The notes below the pieces were generated by a model that was not told where the DNA came from, ran no database searches, and saw nothing but the letters and a program-made list of their open reading frames with translations. From assembly GCF_026262505.1 (NCBI RefSeq), contig NC_067207.1, forward strand, positions 21,296,082 to 21,360,081: a stretch of DNA of 64,000 nt. The letters are read 5' to 3'. Position numbers and translations under genes: made by a program. Shown here in pieces: positions 51,906 to 62,188 of this stretch (position 1 is its first letter; every line of letters starts with the position of its first letter). This DNA is from Trichomonas vaginalis G3. Its lineage: Eukaryota; Parabasalia; Trichomonadida; Trichomonadidae.

Positions 51906-52771
51906 CTTTTTACAATTTGAACTTTGTTCGCGTAGATGTGAATTCTGAAAGAAGTATGAGGGTCTTGTATGACTTTGTACTTCTCCCATAGTTCATGTCT
52001 GTCAAACTTACCTGCCATGGACTCTTTCATAAGTTCCATGAAATCGTCTTCGGACAATCCAGGGAAAAGTATGATATCAGTAAGTATTCTTTTAACATCC
52101 TTACTTAAACTCTTTGCTGTCTGTACACAAATGACAACTGAGATGTTAAAGTGTCTGAGCTTCTTGAGAATTCGACACATGTCTTGTTCTCTGTTCTTTA
52201 ACAAAGGATGAGAAGCAAAGTCATCTAAGATAAGAAGACATCTATGAGGGTAAGTCTTCCAATCGTAAGATTGCAATTTCTTCGAAATGTATTCTATCTC
52301 TTTCTGTTTGTTTCTGAAGTGTTTTCTCTCTAATATTCTCTGCATTTCCTCATTTGGGTCTTTAAACTTCGAATTGACATACTCATTTATAGCATTGTAC
52401 TTCAAAACTCTTCTTTGGTACTTCTTTATCCAATCTAACAACTCAGTATCCTTTATACATACTAACTTAGACTTTTTTATAATATCTTTGAACGAATTGA
52501 CGGTTTGGTCAAAATGACCAGAAGTACTACAAATAACAACTAACTCATAGAATGGGTTCTTCTCATCTAGTTCTTGTTGTTGTGCAGCCATTTTAAGATA
52601 AGTGAAAGTCTTACCCGACCCAGGTGGTGCGATTAGACCTGTTATACCATTCTGAGCAAATAAGAACTTGTCATGTATAGGCTTTATCTGAGCATTTTCT
52701 AACTTCCTCTTGTTCTTGTTTAAAACATTCTCAAATTTCTTGTCAATGTCAGCAAACTTTTTTTCTAACAT
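51896..52771 (-). CDS. A32/FtsK-HerA-type DNA packaging ATPase, 291 aa
   Basis: Pumps element DNA into capsids. Walker A is APPGSGKT (residues 48-55), Walker B is LLILDDF (about 178-185), and SVVICVQTAKSL later fits the sensor region, the pattern and size of Polinton/NCLDV packaging ATPases. The start MLEKKFADIDKK is preferred, because a longer frame would run into the divergent gene at 52,808. The 36-bp gap is A/T-rich, as at other Maverick starts. Open throughout. Confidence 0.8.
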   Translation of the reverse strand: MLEKKFADIDKKFENVLNKNKRKLENAQIKPIHDKFLFAQNGITGLIAPPGSGKTFTYLKMAAQQQELDEKNPFYELVVICSTSGHFDQTVNSFKDIIKKSKLVCIKDTELLDWIKKYQRRVLKYNAINEYVNSKFKDPNEEMQRILERKHFRNKQKEIEYISKKLQSYDWKTYPHRCLLILDDFASHPLLKNREQDMCRILKKLRHFNISVVICVQTAKSLSKDVKRILTDIILFPGLSEDDFMELMKESMAGKFDRHELWEKYKVIQDPHTSFRIHIYANKVQIVKSQA

Positions 52772-52807
52772 ATTTTTAGAAAAATTAAAATTTTTATCTT
52801 TTTGAAA

Positions 52808-53257
52808 ATGTCTAGCGATTTCGCTATCTATATTCGAGACAAGCTTTTTGACAGCAAAACATCTGTCGACCATAAAATCTTACATAGTGTAAACAAGAAA
52901 GGTGAATTTGTTCTAAAGTTCTGTTTTTGGGAATATGACAAGAACCATAAAACATTACAAAGAGCAGTCTTAAAATTTGTCAATGACAGACTTGTTGACA
53001 GAGATGACGCCGATTGGAAAGATGAAGTCCAACAAAAGTTCTTAGAATGCAAAGAAGACACATGCGCTGTTCTTGAAGATGAAATAGGAAACAGAATAGA
53101 TGAGCTATTAAAGGACAAAGAACTTTTACATAAATATGGTTCGGAGAAATTTGACATAACTCCACCAGAAAAGAAGAAGAAAGGAAAGAAAGAGAAAAAA
53201 GTAGAAGAGAAAAAAGAACCTGAACCAGTTCCAGAGAAGGTGAGATATGACATGTAA
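52808..53257 (+). CDS. Unassigned Maverick protein, 149 aa
   Basis: MSSDFAIYIRDKLFDSKTSV; globular first 115 residues (FCFWEYDKNHKTLQRAVLKF), then a K/E-rich tail (EKKKKGKKEKKVEEKKE). Divergent from the ATPase. The end converges on the next minus-strand gene within 17 bp. No family is recognised. Confidence 0.55.
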   Translation: MSSDFAIYIRDKLFDSKTSVDHKILHSVNKKGEFVLKFCFWEYDKNHKTLQRAVLKFVNDRLVDRDDADWKDEVQQKFLECKEDTCAVLEDEIGNRIDELLKDKELLHKYGSEKFDITPPEKKKKGKKEKKVEEKKEPEPVPEKVRYDM

Positions 53258-53273
53258 AAATAAAATTTTATTT

Positions 53274-53693
53274 TTAGAACATTTCTGGGTCAATGTCAAT
53301 GTTCTCTTCCTCTTTAGGAGTAAACACTGGCTTAGACTCTAAAATCTTTTTACCCAATTTACCTTGAACTTCAACTATCTTAGACTCATAATATTCATAG
53401 TCGTCTGCTTTCTTTGGTTCATAAGGTATAACAAGTTTGTATGCTTTACCTTCTTCGAGTTTTGAGAACTTTCTGTCAAAATTTTCTTTGACTGCTAACA
53501 AACCTTCTATGTCTAAGTCTTCAAATTTCGCACCATTTTTAGTCACAATAGCAAACTTAACTGGTTCGATGTTCCAAACTTTGTCAAATGTAGACTTTTC
53601 AAAATGGTAGAAGTAAACATTCAAATAAGCGAATGGAGCTAACTTATCTTTGACTTCTGTCATGTACTTGTTGACTGAAATATATTTCGTCAT
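53274..53693 (-). CDS. Unassigned Maverick protein, 139 aa
   Basis: MTKYISVNKYMTEVKDKLAP, beta-rich, with an acidic end (EEENIDIDPEMF). The start is preceded on the minus strand by TTTTTTATCCGATAGAAAAG. A partial second copy begins the window (1-70). The size and acidic tail would suit a single-strand-binding-like protein, but there is no motif evidence. Confidence 0.55.
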   Translation of the reverse strand: MTKYISVNKYMTEVKDKLAPFAYLNVYFYHFEKSTFDKVWNIEPVKFAIVTKNGAKFEDLDIEGLLAVKENFDRKFSKLEEGKAYKLVIPYEPKKADDYEYYESKIVEVQGKLGKKILESKPVFTPKEEENIDIDPEMF

Positions 53694-53734
53694 CTTTTCT
53701 ATCGGATAAAAAAATATTTTTTTTTAAAAACGTT

Positions 53735-54319
53735 TTAAAATGGTATGCCATATAGCTTCTTGAATTTGTTAAGAAGTATTTTAACGCATTTTCCATCTGT
53801 ATCTCTAGCGTTTACAAAAGCATAGTCTTCCTTAGTAAAACATACTTGTAATTTTCTATAGTTTACGCCGGTATAAAAGTAGAAAGAGTCTTGTTCTTCG
53901 CTATAGTAGTAAAACTCCAACGTATGCTTGCCATAGTCTGTAATTTCAATTGTTTCATCTTCTAGTTCGTCGACAAATTCGAATACAATATCTCGAAATT
54001 TGCTTTTGTTCTTATTGTTTTCAGAACGAGTAACCCAACGTAAATTTTCAAGTCTATTGTCGTTTCTTATATGGTTTATATGGTCTACAAAAGGTAGATT
54101 GTTAGGGTTCGGTATAAAATGAGTTGCAATGACAACATGTTTAAGATAGCGTTTTCCACCAATCCTCATCCTAGCATATCCGTTATTTTGCTCCCATTCG
54201 CTTAAAACTCTTTTTGTCTTTTTGTTTCTGACTTCAAATGACTCACAACAGTGAATTTCATATTTCTCATCTAACAAACAAGTTTCCCAACGGTCCTTTC
54301 CAACAAACTCAGCGTACAT
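53735..54319 (-). CDS. HNH endonuclease, NUMOD4-like, 194 aa
   Basis: N-terminal WETCLLDEKYEIHCCESFEV (NUMOD4-like), then YLKHVVIATHFIPNPNNLPF, VDHINHIRNDNRLENLRWVT and RSENNKNKS form an HNH_3-type nuclease of the homing-endonuclease class. It is a free-standing gene. The A/T-rich start block AATATTTTTTTATTTTATTT precedes it. A second, broken member is at 12,893-13,480. Open throughout. Confidence 0.75.
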   Translation of the reverse strand: MYAEFVGKDRWETCLLDEKYEIHCCESFEVRNKKTKRVLSEWEQNNGYARMRIGGKRYLKHVVIATHFIPNPNNLPFVDHINHIRNDNRLENLRWVTRSENNKNKSKFRDIVFEFVDELEDETIEITDYGKHTLEFYYYSEEQDSFYFYTGVNYRKLQVCFTKEDYAFVNARDTDGKCVKILLNKFKKLYGIPF

Positions 54320-54378
54320 TTCAAATAAAATAAAAAAATATTTTTTTTGAAAAAATGTTTTATTCCATGCAATGTTTT

Positions 54379-54455
54379 ACTTCTCATCTGTAACAAACAA
54401 GTTTCCCAACGGTCTTCTCCAACAAAACTCAGCGTACATTTCAAATAAAATAAAA
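54379..54455 (-). repeat. Partial duplication of the HNH gene 5' end
   Basis: 54,379-54,455 repeats 54,260-54,330 (CTCATCTGTAACAAACAAGT... AGCGTACATTTCAAATAAAA) with small differences. It includes the start codon region and upstream block, so it is a tandem copy of the promoter and first codons. Confidence 0.7.
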
Positions 54456-54469
54456 ATATACTGTTTTAT

Positions 54470-55323
54470 TCTTGACTTTGTTGTTGCATTTTTTATTCTT
54501 GACTTTGTTGTTGCATTTTTTATTCTTGACTTTGTTGTTGCATTTGTTCCATTTGTTGCATTTGTTGTTCTTGAGCTATTTGTTGTTGAAGTTGTTCTTG
54601 TAGTACAATACTTTCACCAGTTGCATCTTCCAATTCGAAACTTTCTGCCGTCATTGACAAATACATAGGACATAAAAGTTTTACAGGAACAAAGTTTGCG
54701 TCAACTAAGGTTAAGTTTATGTTTGCTAAAGTGTTTGAGTTTACTAAAGCTGAAAACTCTGCATTCGAATGAACAATAGGCAAACCAGCAGAGAAAGTGT
54801 TGTTTATACGCATGAGTATCTTTTGGTCATAGTAGTTTCTGTCGACATTCGAATAGCACTTTGAACCTAAGTTTGAAACAATATATAAAATAGGTGTACT
54901 TAAAGTCAATGGAACAGACAAACCTTGTATGACACCTTTTCCTGTTATAGGAAACTGTTGGTAGTAAAAACCAATATAAGTTTTGTATTATAGCTCATAT
55001 CGTTTATAGTAAACTCAGTCGGACATCCAAACATAATGAAACCTGCTCTAGTTGCAGCACATGTTACACTCGTCCTTAAAGTATTAAATAAGTCAACAAA
55101 CCTGTTGGTGGTATATCTGAGTAAGTATCTTCAAAGGAGTATTTTTTACCATTCACAACAATAAAATCTTCTGGTGTCAAAAGAGCAAAACAGGCTTTAG
55201 TCGTCATTGTGTTTAAGGTTAGTTTACAATATCGTCCTTGAGGACTTTGTAAGTTTGTTGTTATAGAATTATATGACTCAGGGTTTTAGTCGTAATAGTA
55301 TAAACCATTGTGTCTTCTGCCAT
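54470..55323 (-). pseudogene. Candidate minor capsid (penton) protein
   Basis: About 280 codons from MAEDTMVYTI (55,323) to a glutamine-rich end. Beta-rich stretches such as KILMRINNTFSAGLPIVHSN and ANINLTLVDANFVPVKLLCP would suit a jelly-roll. The position next to the major capsid gene and the size fit a Polinton penton protein, but no signature is decisive. Three copies of a 27-bp unit (TTTTATTCTTGACTTTGTTG...) lie at the 3' end. Broken. Confidence 0.4.
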
Positions 55324-55327
55324 TTAC

Positions 55328-55907
55328 TTAGCAAATAAATTTTAATGAAATGTTGTGGTCGTCAAATATTTTTATAACGTCTGGGAAACTATATTTTAAG
55401 TTCAACGTTTCACCTCCTTTCATAACGTATATCTTGTCAATGACATTATATGAAACACCACAGCAACTAACGTCGGGTTCTATTTCTTTGATGTTTATAT
55501 CGTCTGCCTCTGTCAAAAGTTTCAATAGTTCTTTCAAAACTTCATGAGGTGCGATGACATATGAGTTCACTTTTACAGGGTTGTGCTCAACCAAGTTTAA
55601 CATTATACCCAAAGCTTGACAAATCTTCTCCTGAGTTTTAAGTTTGTCTTTAAGTTGTTGGTAGTCATTTCGAATATCTGCAACAGAACTTAAGTCTCTG
55701 CTAACTTCAGGGTATTTGTTGTTCTTTTACAGGAACTATTGTTATACCATCTTGGTCTTCGTATGGTTTCCCCACTTCAACATCTCTTTCTTTGACATTG
55801 ACAACAACACTTTGACTGTTTGTTTGAGTTGGTGAATTTAACTTCACATCTGCCACCGCCATTAAACCTTTTGAAACACTCACGCTTCTATTTTTCGGAA
55901 ATGACAT
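55328..55907 (-). pseudogene. Unassigned Maverick gene(s) between capsid genes
   Basis: A 66-residue frame MSFPKNRSVSVSKGLMAVAD... (55,707-55,907) is followed by a second stretch rich in conserved-looking sequence (VNSYVIAPHEVLKELLKLLT, GGETLNLKYSFPDVIKIFDD). No family is recognised. The start faces the gene at 55,926 across 18 bp. Not open throughout. Confidence 0.4.
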
Positions 55908-55925
55908 TTTACTTAGAATAAAAAG
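55908..55925. promoter_or_regulatory. 18-bp bidirectional Maverick promoter candidate
   Basis: TTTACTTAGAATAAAAAG lies between opposite start codons (minus 55,907, plus 55,926). It shares TAGAATAAAA with 42,667-42,684. Confidence 0.6.
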
Positions 55926-56516
55926 ATGGACGTATTCGAGTATCTCTTCGAATTGAAGCAGAACAAAGTTTACACACACAAACAATACAAATACATTGAC
56001 AGAATAGTTCTTTATACAAACAATGGTAAATGTTATAGAATAGCAATATTTGCTGAACCAAAATATTTCCATAAAGCAAAGAAAGTTGGTATAACTGAAA
56101 TGGTGAAAGTTCTTGAAGCAGACAAAAATATAACAACAAAACTTACAGATATTTCTAAAGGTAAGTTTATAATACAATTTTATGTCAAAACTGGCGTACT
56201 GTCAATATTTGACGGAGAGAAGTCAGTTCAAGAACAACTTACTGACCTGCTGCCAAAATCTGCTCGATGGAAGCTGTCGTTATGCCAATCTGAGGAGCCC
56301 CAGCGTTTCATCGAACGAATCTTCAAAAGAGCATCTTCCGTGAAAAGTGCTATTGGTTTTGTAAACTTCTTTGCTCTCAGTTCATCTGGACCGTCTCTGT
56401 CACCAGTATATTGTATTTGTACAGTACCAACAGTTGAAATACCACCCATAAAGTCTTCTGAGTCAGCAAATGGAATGCCAAGCCAAAAGTTTGAACGGTC
56501 TCCATTTGTATATTGA
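55926..56516 (+). CDS. Unassigned Maverick protein running antisense into the capsid gene
   Basis: MDVFEYLFELKQNKVYTHKQ. The first about 105 residues look like a normal Maverick protein (RIAIFAEPKYFHKAKKVGIT, GKFIIQFYVKTGVLSIFDGE). The rest is encoded opposite the 3' part of the major capsid gene and has unrelated composition. This is either a genuine overlap or a read-through extension of a shorter gene. Confidence 0.45.
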   Translation: MDVFEYLFELKQNKVYTHKQYKYIDRIVLYTNNGKCYRIAIFAEPKYFHKAKKVGITEMVKVLEADKNITTKLTDISKGKFIIQFYVKTGVLSIFDGEKSVQEQLTDLLPKSARWKLSLCQSEEPQRFIERIFKRASSVKSAIGFVNFFALSSSGPSLSPVYCICTVPTVEIPPIKSSESANGMPSQKFERSPFVY

Positions 56517-57840
56517 GTTTTTTGACCTCCTGTATGAGTCCATACTTCACATATGGCATAATAGAACTTTGCATTTCAGGGTTAATGTTGTTGTGAAGTT
56601 GTTGTTAAAGTTCATAGCATCTAATGTCAAGTTGTATGACCTCATATCTTCAACTGTAGAATATTCTTCTCTTGGATAATATTTGCCATCTATGTTTATA
56701 TGGTATTTAATACCAGGGTTGTAGAAGCAAGAATAGTCATTTATAGTTCGTCTGAACAGTACAAACATAGTATCTGCATGTTTCATTGCAGTTGTTAAAG
56801 CAATATCTGTTCTTGCACCTGGGTCAGCACTTTGGTTTCCAACTTCACCTGCAAAGTCTTTGACAGATATTTGGTGTATAGGGAACATAAGTGGAACTGC
56901 AATATATTTGGCAGCTAAAGCATTTGAAATATCTGGGTCCAACATATAGACTGCAAGTCTGCTTTCTATTCTCTTGCATTCAAACTTTTCGCATGTGAAC
57001 TTAACTGGGTCCCAAGCAGTTCCAGCAGCATTGAAGTAGTAGTTTACTTCAGTGTTGAGGTTTGAGAAACCAAAGTCTAAGTCAACTTTGTCTTTGCAAA
57101 ATTCGGCGAATGACGTTTGATTTGCTCCCTTTACGTCTGTAAGAGTGAATGGGTCTTGTGTTGGTGCAATGACTAAGTTATTTTTGCTTGGAGTAAGTTC
57201 GATAGAAATTTTTCCTGCCCAGTTTGGCAAGTATCTTAAAAACCTGAAGATGAGGAAAGATGACAAAGGAACTCTAAGTTTCAGTTTTACTTTGGTTACT
57301 GCTGCTGCAGTTTGTCCAGAAAGGTCAACATAAACTCCTGGAACGTTAGGGTCAAGTCTTCTTATTTTCTCAATAGTTGCATACTGGTCTGTTTTCTCTA
57401 GCTTGTGGTTGTACTGAGTTTCTCAAAGCGAACCATTCATAGTTTGCCCATGTTACTGTTTGAACTAAGTCAGAGTTAGAATATATCTTATATCCCATGA
57501 AAACTTCTGGAGCATATTGGTATCCGACATAGAAAATTCCATTGCAACCTTTCTTGTCAGACAACTTGGCAGAAGGTTTTATTTCAATGTCTTGTTCCAC
57601 GTATAAGAAAGAGTTGTCAATAGAAATTATATGAAACCTGTCGCAAGCAATATCTACTGTTGTTGAAGAACCTTCTCCAAACTCACCTACGTTTCCATAA
57701 GAAACAGCAGTTGTATATTCGTAAGTTCCAGGAACTATTTCTGACCTTCTAATGGCATTGTCGCATTCGTTATACCATTCGGAAACATTTCCATTCATGG
57801 CATCCAAAACTGTTGGCGTTATATTCTGAGCGGCGTACAT
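56228..57840 (-). pseudogene. Major capsid protein (double jelly-roll type)
   Basis: About 540 codons from MYAAQNITPTVLDAMNGNVS. Capsid-like strings are SRLAVYMLDPDISNALAAKY, FPIHQISVKDFAGEV, HADTMFVLFRRTINDYSCFY, NPGIKYHINIDGKYYPREEY and YNLTLDAMNFNN, matching the P-strand and loop pattern of Polinton major capsid proteins (...NP...DG..YP...Y...). It would build the trimers of an icosahedral shell. The start follows TTTTTACTCATATGAA. Broken. Confidence 0.7.
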
Positions 57841-57872
57841 TTCATATGAGTAAAAATATAGAATAGTTGGAT

Positions 57873-58325
57873 TTATATGTCATAATAGAACCCACGTGGA
57901 CCAAGCTTTACTTTCTTCCTGACTGAGTTTTTAACTCTTCTTTTTCCTTCATTGCCCTCTGCTTGAAGTTGTTGCATCTTTGCATTATGTTCATCTAGTA
58001 TGTTGCAAATTTCCCATGTCCTTTTTGCCTTTTGGCTCTGGTCGCCCATCTCAGGTAACCTATATCCTAGAAAGAGTTTGTCATAGTCTGTATTTGAGTC
58101 TTCGCGTATTGTTTGCATGACTCTTTCCTGAGTTTCCGGTTCAAGCTCTTCAAACAGTGCCTGTCCATATGGAATATGCTCGTTTCCAAATATATGTTTT
58201 TGTAGCCATTCTGGTTTTCTTTCCATGTTACCAACTATATCTTTTGTGAATGGGAAAGCTTTTACCCAATCTTTCAGTCTTGCGTCGTTTATTTCTGTAG
58301 TTGGTTTTATTTTGTCAAGGAACAT
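57873..58325 (-). CDS. Unassigned Maverick protein, 150 aa
   Basis: MFLDKIKPTTEINDARLKDW, helical (YGQALFEELEPETQERVMQT), with a basic end (GKRRVKNSVRKKVKLGPRGF). The start overlaps the 3' end of the large upstream gene by about 19 bases. It lies just before the major capsid gene, so a scaffold or core role is possible. Confidence 0.5.
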   Translation of the reverse strand: MFLDKIKPTTEINDARLKDWVKAFPFTKDIVGNMERKPEWLQKHIFGNEHIPYGQALFEELEPETQERVMQTIREDSNTDYDKLFLGYRLPEMGDQSQKAKRTWEICNILDEHNAKMQQLQAEGNEGKRRVKNSVRKKVKLGPRGFYYDI

Positions 58326-61152
58326 GTTTTCAATACTAACATTTCATTTGGTACTGTCCATTTGAGTTTTCTTAAATATTCATCCCTTCTCGGTTCATTG
58401 TCTGCAAAGTAAGTTTTTATGACATTTTGTAAACTTTCGTTTGCAAGGTCATGTACAATAGGTTCTCTTCCTTCTCTCTCCCTAACTTTCTTTCTAAACT
58501 CTTCACCAAATATACCATCTCTATGGTTCTGTGTAGTTCTTTGAGATAAATGTTCTAGAACGTCAGGTGTTATATTTCCATCAGCCATGTTCATTTCATA
58601 CTGGTCCAAAATATCTGCATGTTTCATATCTTTCAATGGCATTAAAGCCGCGCTTAAAATACCAGCTATATCTGGTTCACCATTGACTTCCATTGCGTCT
58701 ACAACTTCTTGGAATTGTGGTTGTAAGTTTATGAACCACCTATCCGGATTAGCTTTATGACCCCATCTCATTGTAGTTCCATCGTCTGCAGAAACAAAAG
58801 TAGGTTTGTTTCCATCTTGGTTAGGTTCTGAATGAACTTTAAACAATGTTTCATTTCTATATGTTTTCTTGAAATTTAACCTTTTATTTTCACCGAGTTC
58901 ATCCGAAGATTGAACGTTAAATGCTCGTAAGTAAAAAGGGTTGTTGTATTTGTGTACATTTTCTTTCAGTGCTTCCATTCTATGCTGAATATTTTCATCT
59001 GGTGTTGGAGTCTTTTGTATGTCGGCAAACATTTTTCGATATTCTTCTACTATGTCAGCTGAATTTTTTTTAGACTCTTGGAAATATTCCATATTCTCCG
59101 CATACTCTTGTTGAGGGTCAAGATTTTTCGGCTGTTCCAAATCTTCATCTAGTTCTGTGAAGTTAGTTTCCAAAGGAGTGACTTGTTCGTTTCCTTCAGG
59201 CTCTTCTAGCTGTTGTTGCTGAACTATTTCTTCCATGTCTGGTTGTATCTGAACTAGTTCTTCCTGTGGAGTTTCTTGTACCTCATCTGCTGGCATTTCA
59301 TATATTCCGAGACCGTTTTCAACAAGTTCCCTTTCTAAGTCATCCGGACTCAAAAACCTTTCTTCTTTCGTTCCGTCTCTATTTTTTACGCGTTTCATGA
59401 CGGGAGTTGAATTGTCATTTAGCTCTGACATCAAATATCTCGGAGTAAATTCAGTCATGTCATTTGGATGATATGCTATTAAATCATATCCCTTAGCGAG
59501 CTTGTATTTTCCAGGTTTGAAATTATATCCCATTTGGTGCTGAACCATAAAGCTAAATAGGTTCGGGTCAGTATTTCCATCCTTGAACTTTCTAATAGCT
59601 TCTTTATATCTGTCACTAAAGTCAATACTATCTGGGTAACCATAGTCTTCCTTAAGCCTTTTTAAGAATTCTTGGTTTCCTTGTTCTCTACTTCTTTTAT
59701 GTCCTTGCTCTGTTTGTGGTTGTTGTTGTGCAGGGTTTTGAACTGTTGGTTGTGGTTGTTGTTGTGCAGGGTTTTGAACTGTTGGTTGTTGTGTTGGTTG
59801 TTGTGCTGGTTGTTGTGTTGGTTGTTGTTGTTGTGCTGGATTTTGAACTGTTGGTTGTTGTGTTGGTTTTGGTGCATGCCTGTGTCTGTGTCCATGTGAC
59901 GATGTAAATGTTTTAGGTAGTCCTGGTGCAGGTGCTTCTCTTGGAGGGTTTGGTGGTATATAAATTCCAACAGCTGGTATATAAGTTCCACCAGCTGGCA
60001 CATATGTTCCATCTGCAGCGTAATGTCCTACCTGACTTTTCGTTCTTAAGAAAGCATTTACTAGGTCTGTTTTGGTCTGTTGTAACTCTTTTTCTTGACT
60101 TTTCACAACAGTTGCTCTAACGGCGTCATAGGCACTTTGAACTGCCTGTCTCGTTGCTGCATCTGTTATTTTCGTCATATTTTGTGCTACTTCTTTTAAC
60201 TCTTTGTCGAAACCTTCAGACTTCAGTTTCTTTCCAGATGAGAAGTCGTTCACTAGTTTCACCTTACTATGAAGAGCTTCGAAGGCGTTCTTAAAGTCAG
60301 CATTCGTTAAAGCTTCATTTGAACTGTCTTCATCCGCTTGTATTTTTGTCCTTATTGACCCTATAAGCTGGGCTGCTTTGGCGTTGGCTTGGGCATCTAA
60401 CCAGTCATTGTTAGCTTTTATATATTCTGCGCTTTTCATTGCCTTTTGCATGGCTGCGTCGTTATTTTTACTTTCTTGTGCTAAGTTTTCATACTGTACG
60501 GTTTGGTTTTGCAACTGTAAAAGTTTTTCTGCCTTTACATTTGCTTCAACTTCTTTTTTATACTCATTGCTATCCATATATGTCTTCAGGGCTTTTTGTT
60601 TTATCTCTTCATCTTTCAGTACTTTATATTGAGTAGTATGGTTTTTCAAATTTATGACATCTTGTTCCATTTTTGCTACTTCTGCTGCTTTTTCTGACAC
60701 TTTTTTCGCATATTGCTCTGTACTTAGTTCTTTCAGTTGTTCTTCTTTCTTCTTTTTCTCTACGTTTAACTCATTTAGTTTCTTTGTGTGTCTGTCATAT
60801 TCTAGTTTCTTTTCGTTTTCACTTATTTGCTTCTGTATGTCTATGTTTGACTTTTTGACATCTGTTATTTGATTTTTGAGTGAACTCAAATTCATTTGAC
60901 TTTGAGGGTTATAAGCTGTTCCGTCTGCAGCTCCACCATAGCCTGCCATTTTCGCTAAAAGTGCCGCTCTTAAACCTCCACTCTGTGCACCAAGAACTCG
61001 GTTTAAAAGCATAGGATTGCTTGACATTTGTTGCAACATAGTGGGGTCATTCAGCATTTGTTGTTGCAACTGTTGTTGTGGTGTCAGTTTTACTTTTGGA
61101 TGTTTCAATGCCCCTTCCTCTTACGTATATTCTTACGTAGCTTACGTGGCAT
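58307..61152 (-). CDS. Large coiled-coil / proline-glutamine-rich Maverick protein, about 930 aa
   Basis: First 80 residues Q/M-rich, 80-340 coiled coil (KKKEEQLKELSTEQYAKKVS), then four related units of the form GTYVPAGG and GTYIPAVG, a HGHRHRH cluster, a PTQQPAQQ/PTVQNPAQ repeat region (about 410-470) and a globular C-terminal half (NPFYLRAFNVQSSDELGENK, HANILDQYE-like). It is the outermost gene at the right end. ATG at 61,152 (MPRKLRKNIRKRKGH) with TTTTTAACTTCACTTAAA before it is the likely transcription start region; the exact protein start is unresolved. Probably a virion structural or tegument-like protein. Confidence 0.5.
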
Positions 61153-61166
61153 TTTAAGTGAAGTTA

Positions 61167-62188
61167 AAAAGCGGTTTTTGACAGATGTTTTATTGTGACT
61201 TCTTCGTAAAGACTTTGTTGAGATTTCTTCGTAAATGAGTGTAAATGACCCAAAAATATATTTTAGGGTAGAAGGGTATATCTAACCTCTTTTCTAACCT
61301 CTTTTCTACCTCTTGAATTTTCATGAATTTCTTCGTAAAGACTTTGTTAAGACTTCTTCGTAAAGACTTTGTTGAGACTTCTTCGTAAAGACTTTGTTGA
61401 GACTTCTTCGTAAAGACTTTGTTGAGACTTCTTCGTAAAGACTTTGTCAAGACTTCATCGTAAAGACTTTGTTGAGATTTCTTCGTAAATGACCCTAGTA
61501 GTATATTTTTGGTGTAAATTTCATGAAAATTCAAGAGGGTAGAAAAGAGGTTAGAAAAGAGGTTTAGATACCCTTCTACCCTAAAATATATTTTTGGTGT
61601 AAATTTCATGAAAATTCATGAAAATTCAAGAGGTTAGAAATGAGGTTAGAAAAGAGGTTAGATATACCCTTCTACCCTAAAATATATTTTTGGTGTAAAT
61701 TTCATGAAAATTCAAGAGGGTAGAAAAGAGGTTAGAAAAGAGGTTAGATATACCCTTCTACCCTAAAATATATTTTTTGGTGTAAATTTCATGAAAATTC
61801 ATGAAAATTCAAGAGGTTAGAAATGAGGTTAGAAAAGAGGTTAGATATACCCTTCTACCCTAAAATATATTTTTGGTGTAAATTTCATGAAAATTCAAGA
61901 GGGTAGAAAAGAGGTTAGAAAAGAGGTTAGATATACCCTTCTACCCTAAAATATATTTTTGGTGTAAATTTCATGAAAATTCATGAAAATTCAAGAGGTT
62001 AGAAATGAGGTTAGAAAAGAGGTTAGATATACCCTTCTACCCTAAAATATATTTTTGGTGTAAATTTCATGAAAATTCTGAGTAAAATGACAGATGTTTA
62101 TATGACACTTTCTCCGGTTTATAGGACCTCTCTCATATTCTAAACATCCTCAGGGCTAGAAGGCACGAAGTGCCTGGAAGCCCCACTT

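Noticed and set aside
59672-60872. Several valine/leucine-rich plus-strand frames
   Set aside because: They are the antisense of the glutamine/proline repeat and coiled-coil parts of the large Maverick gene.
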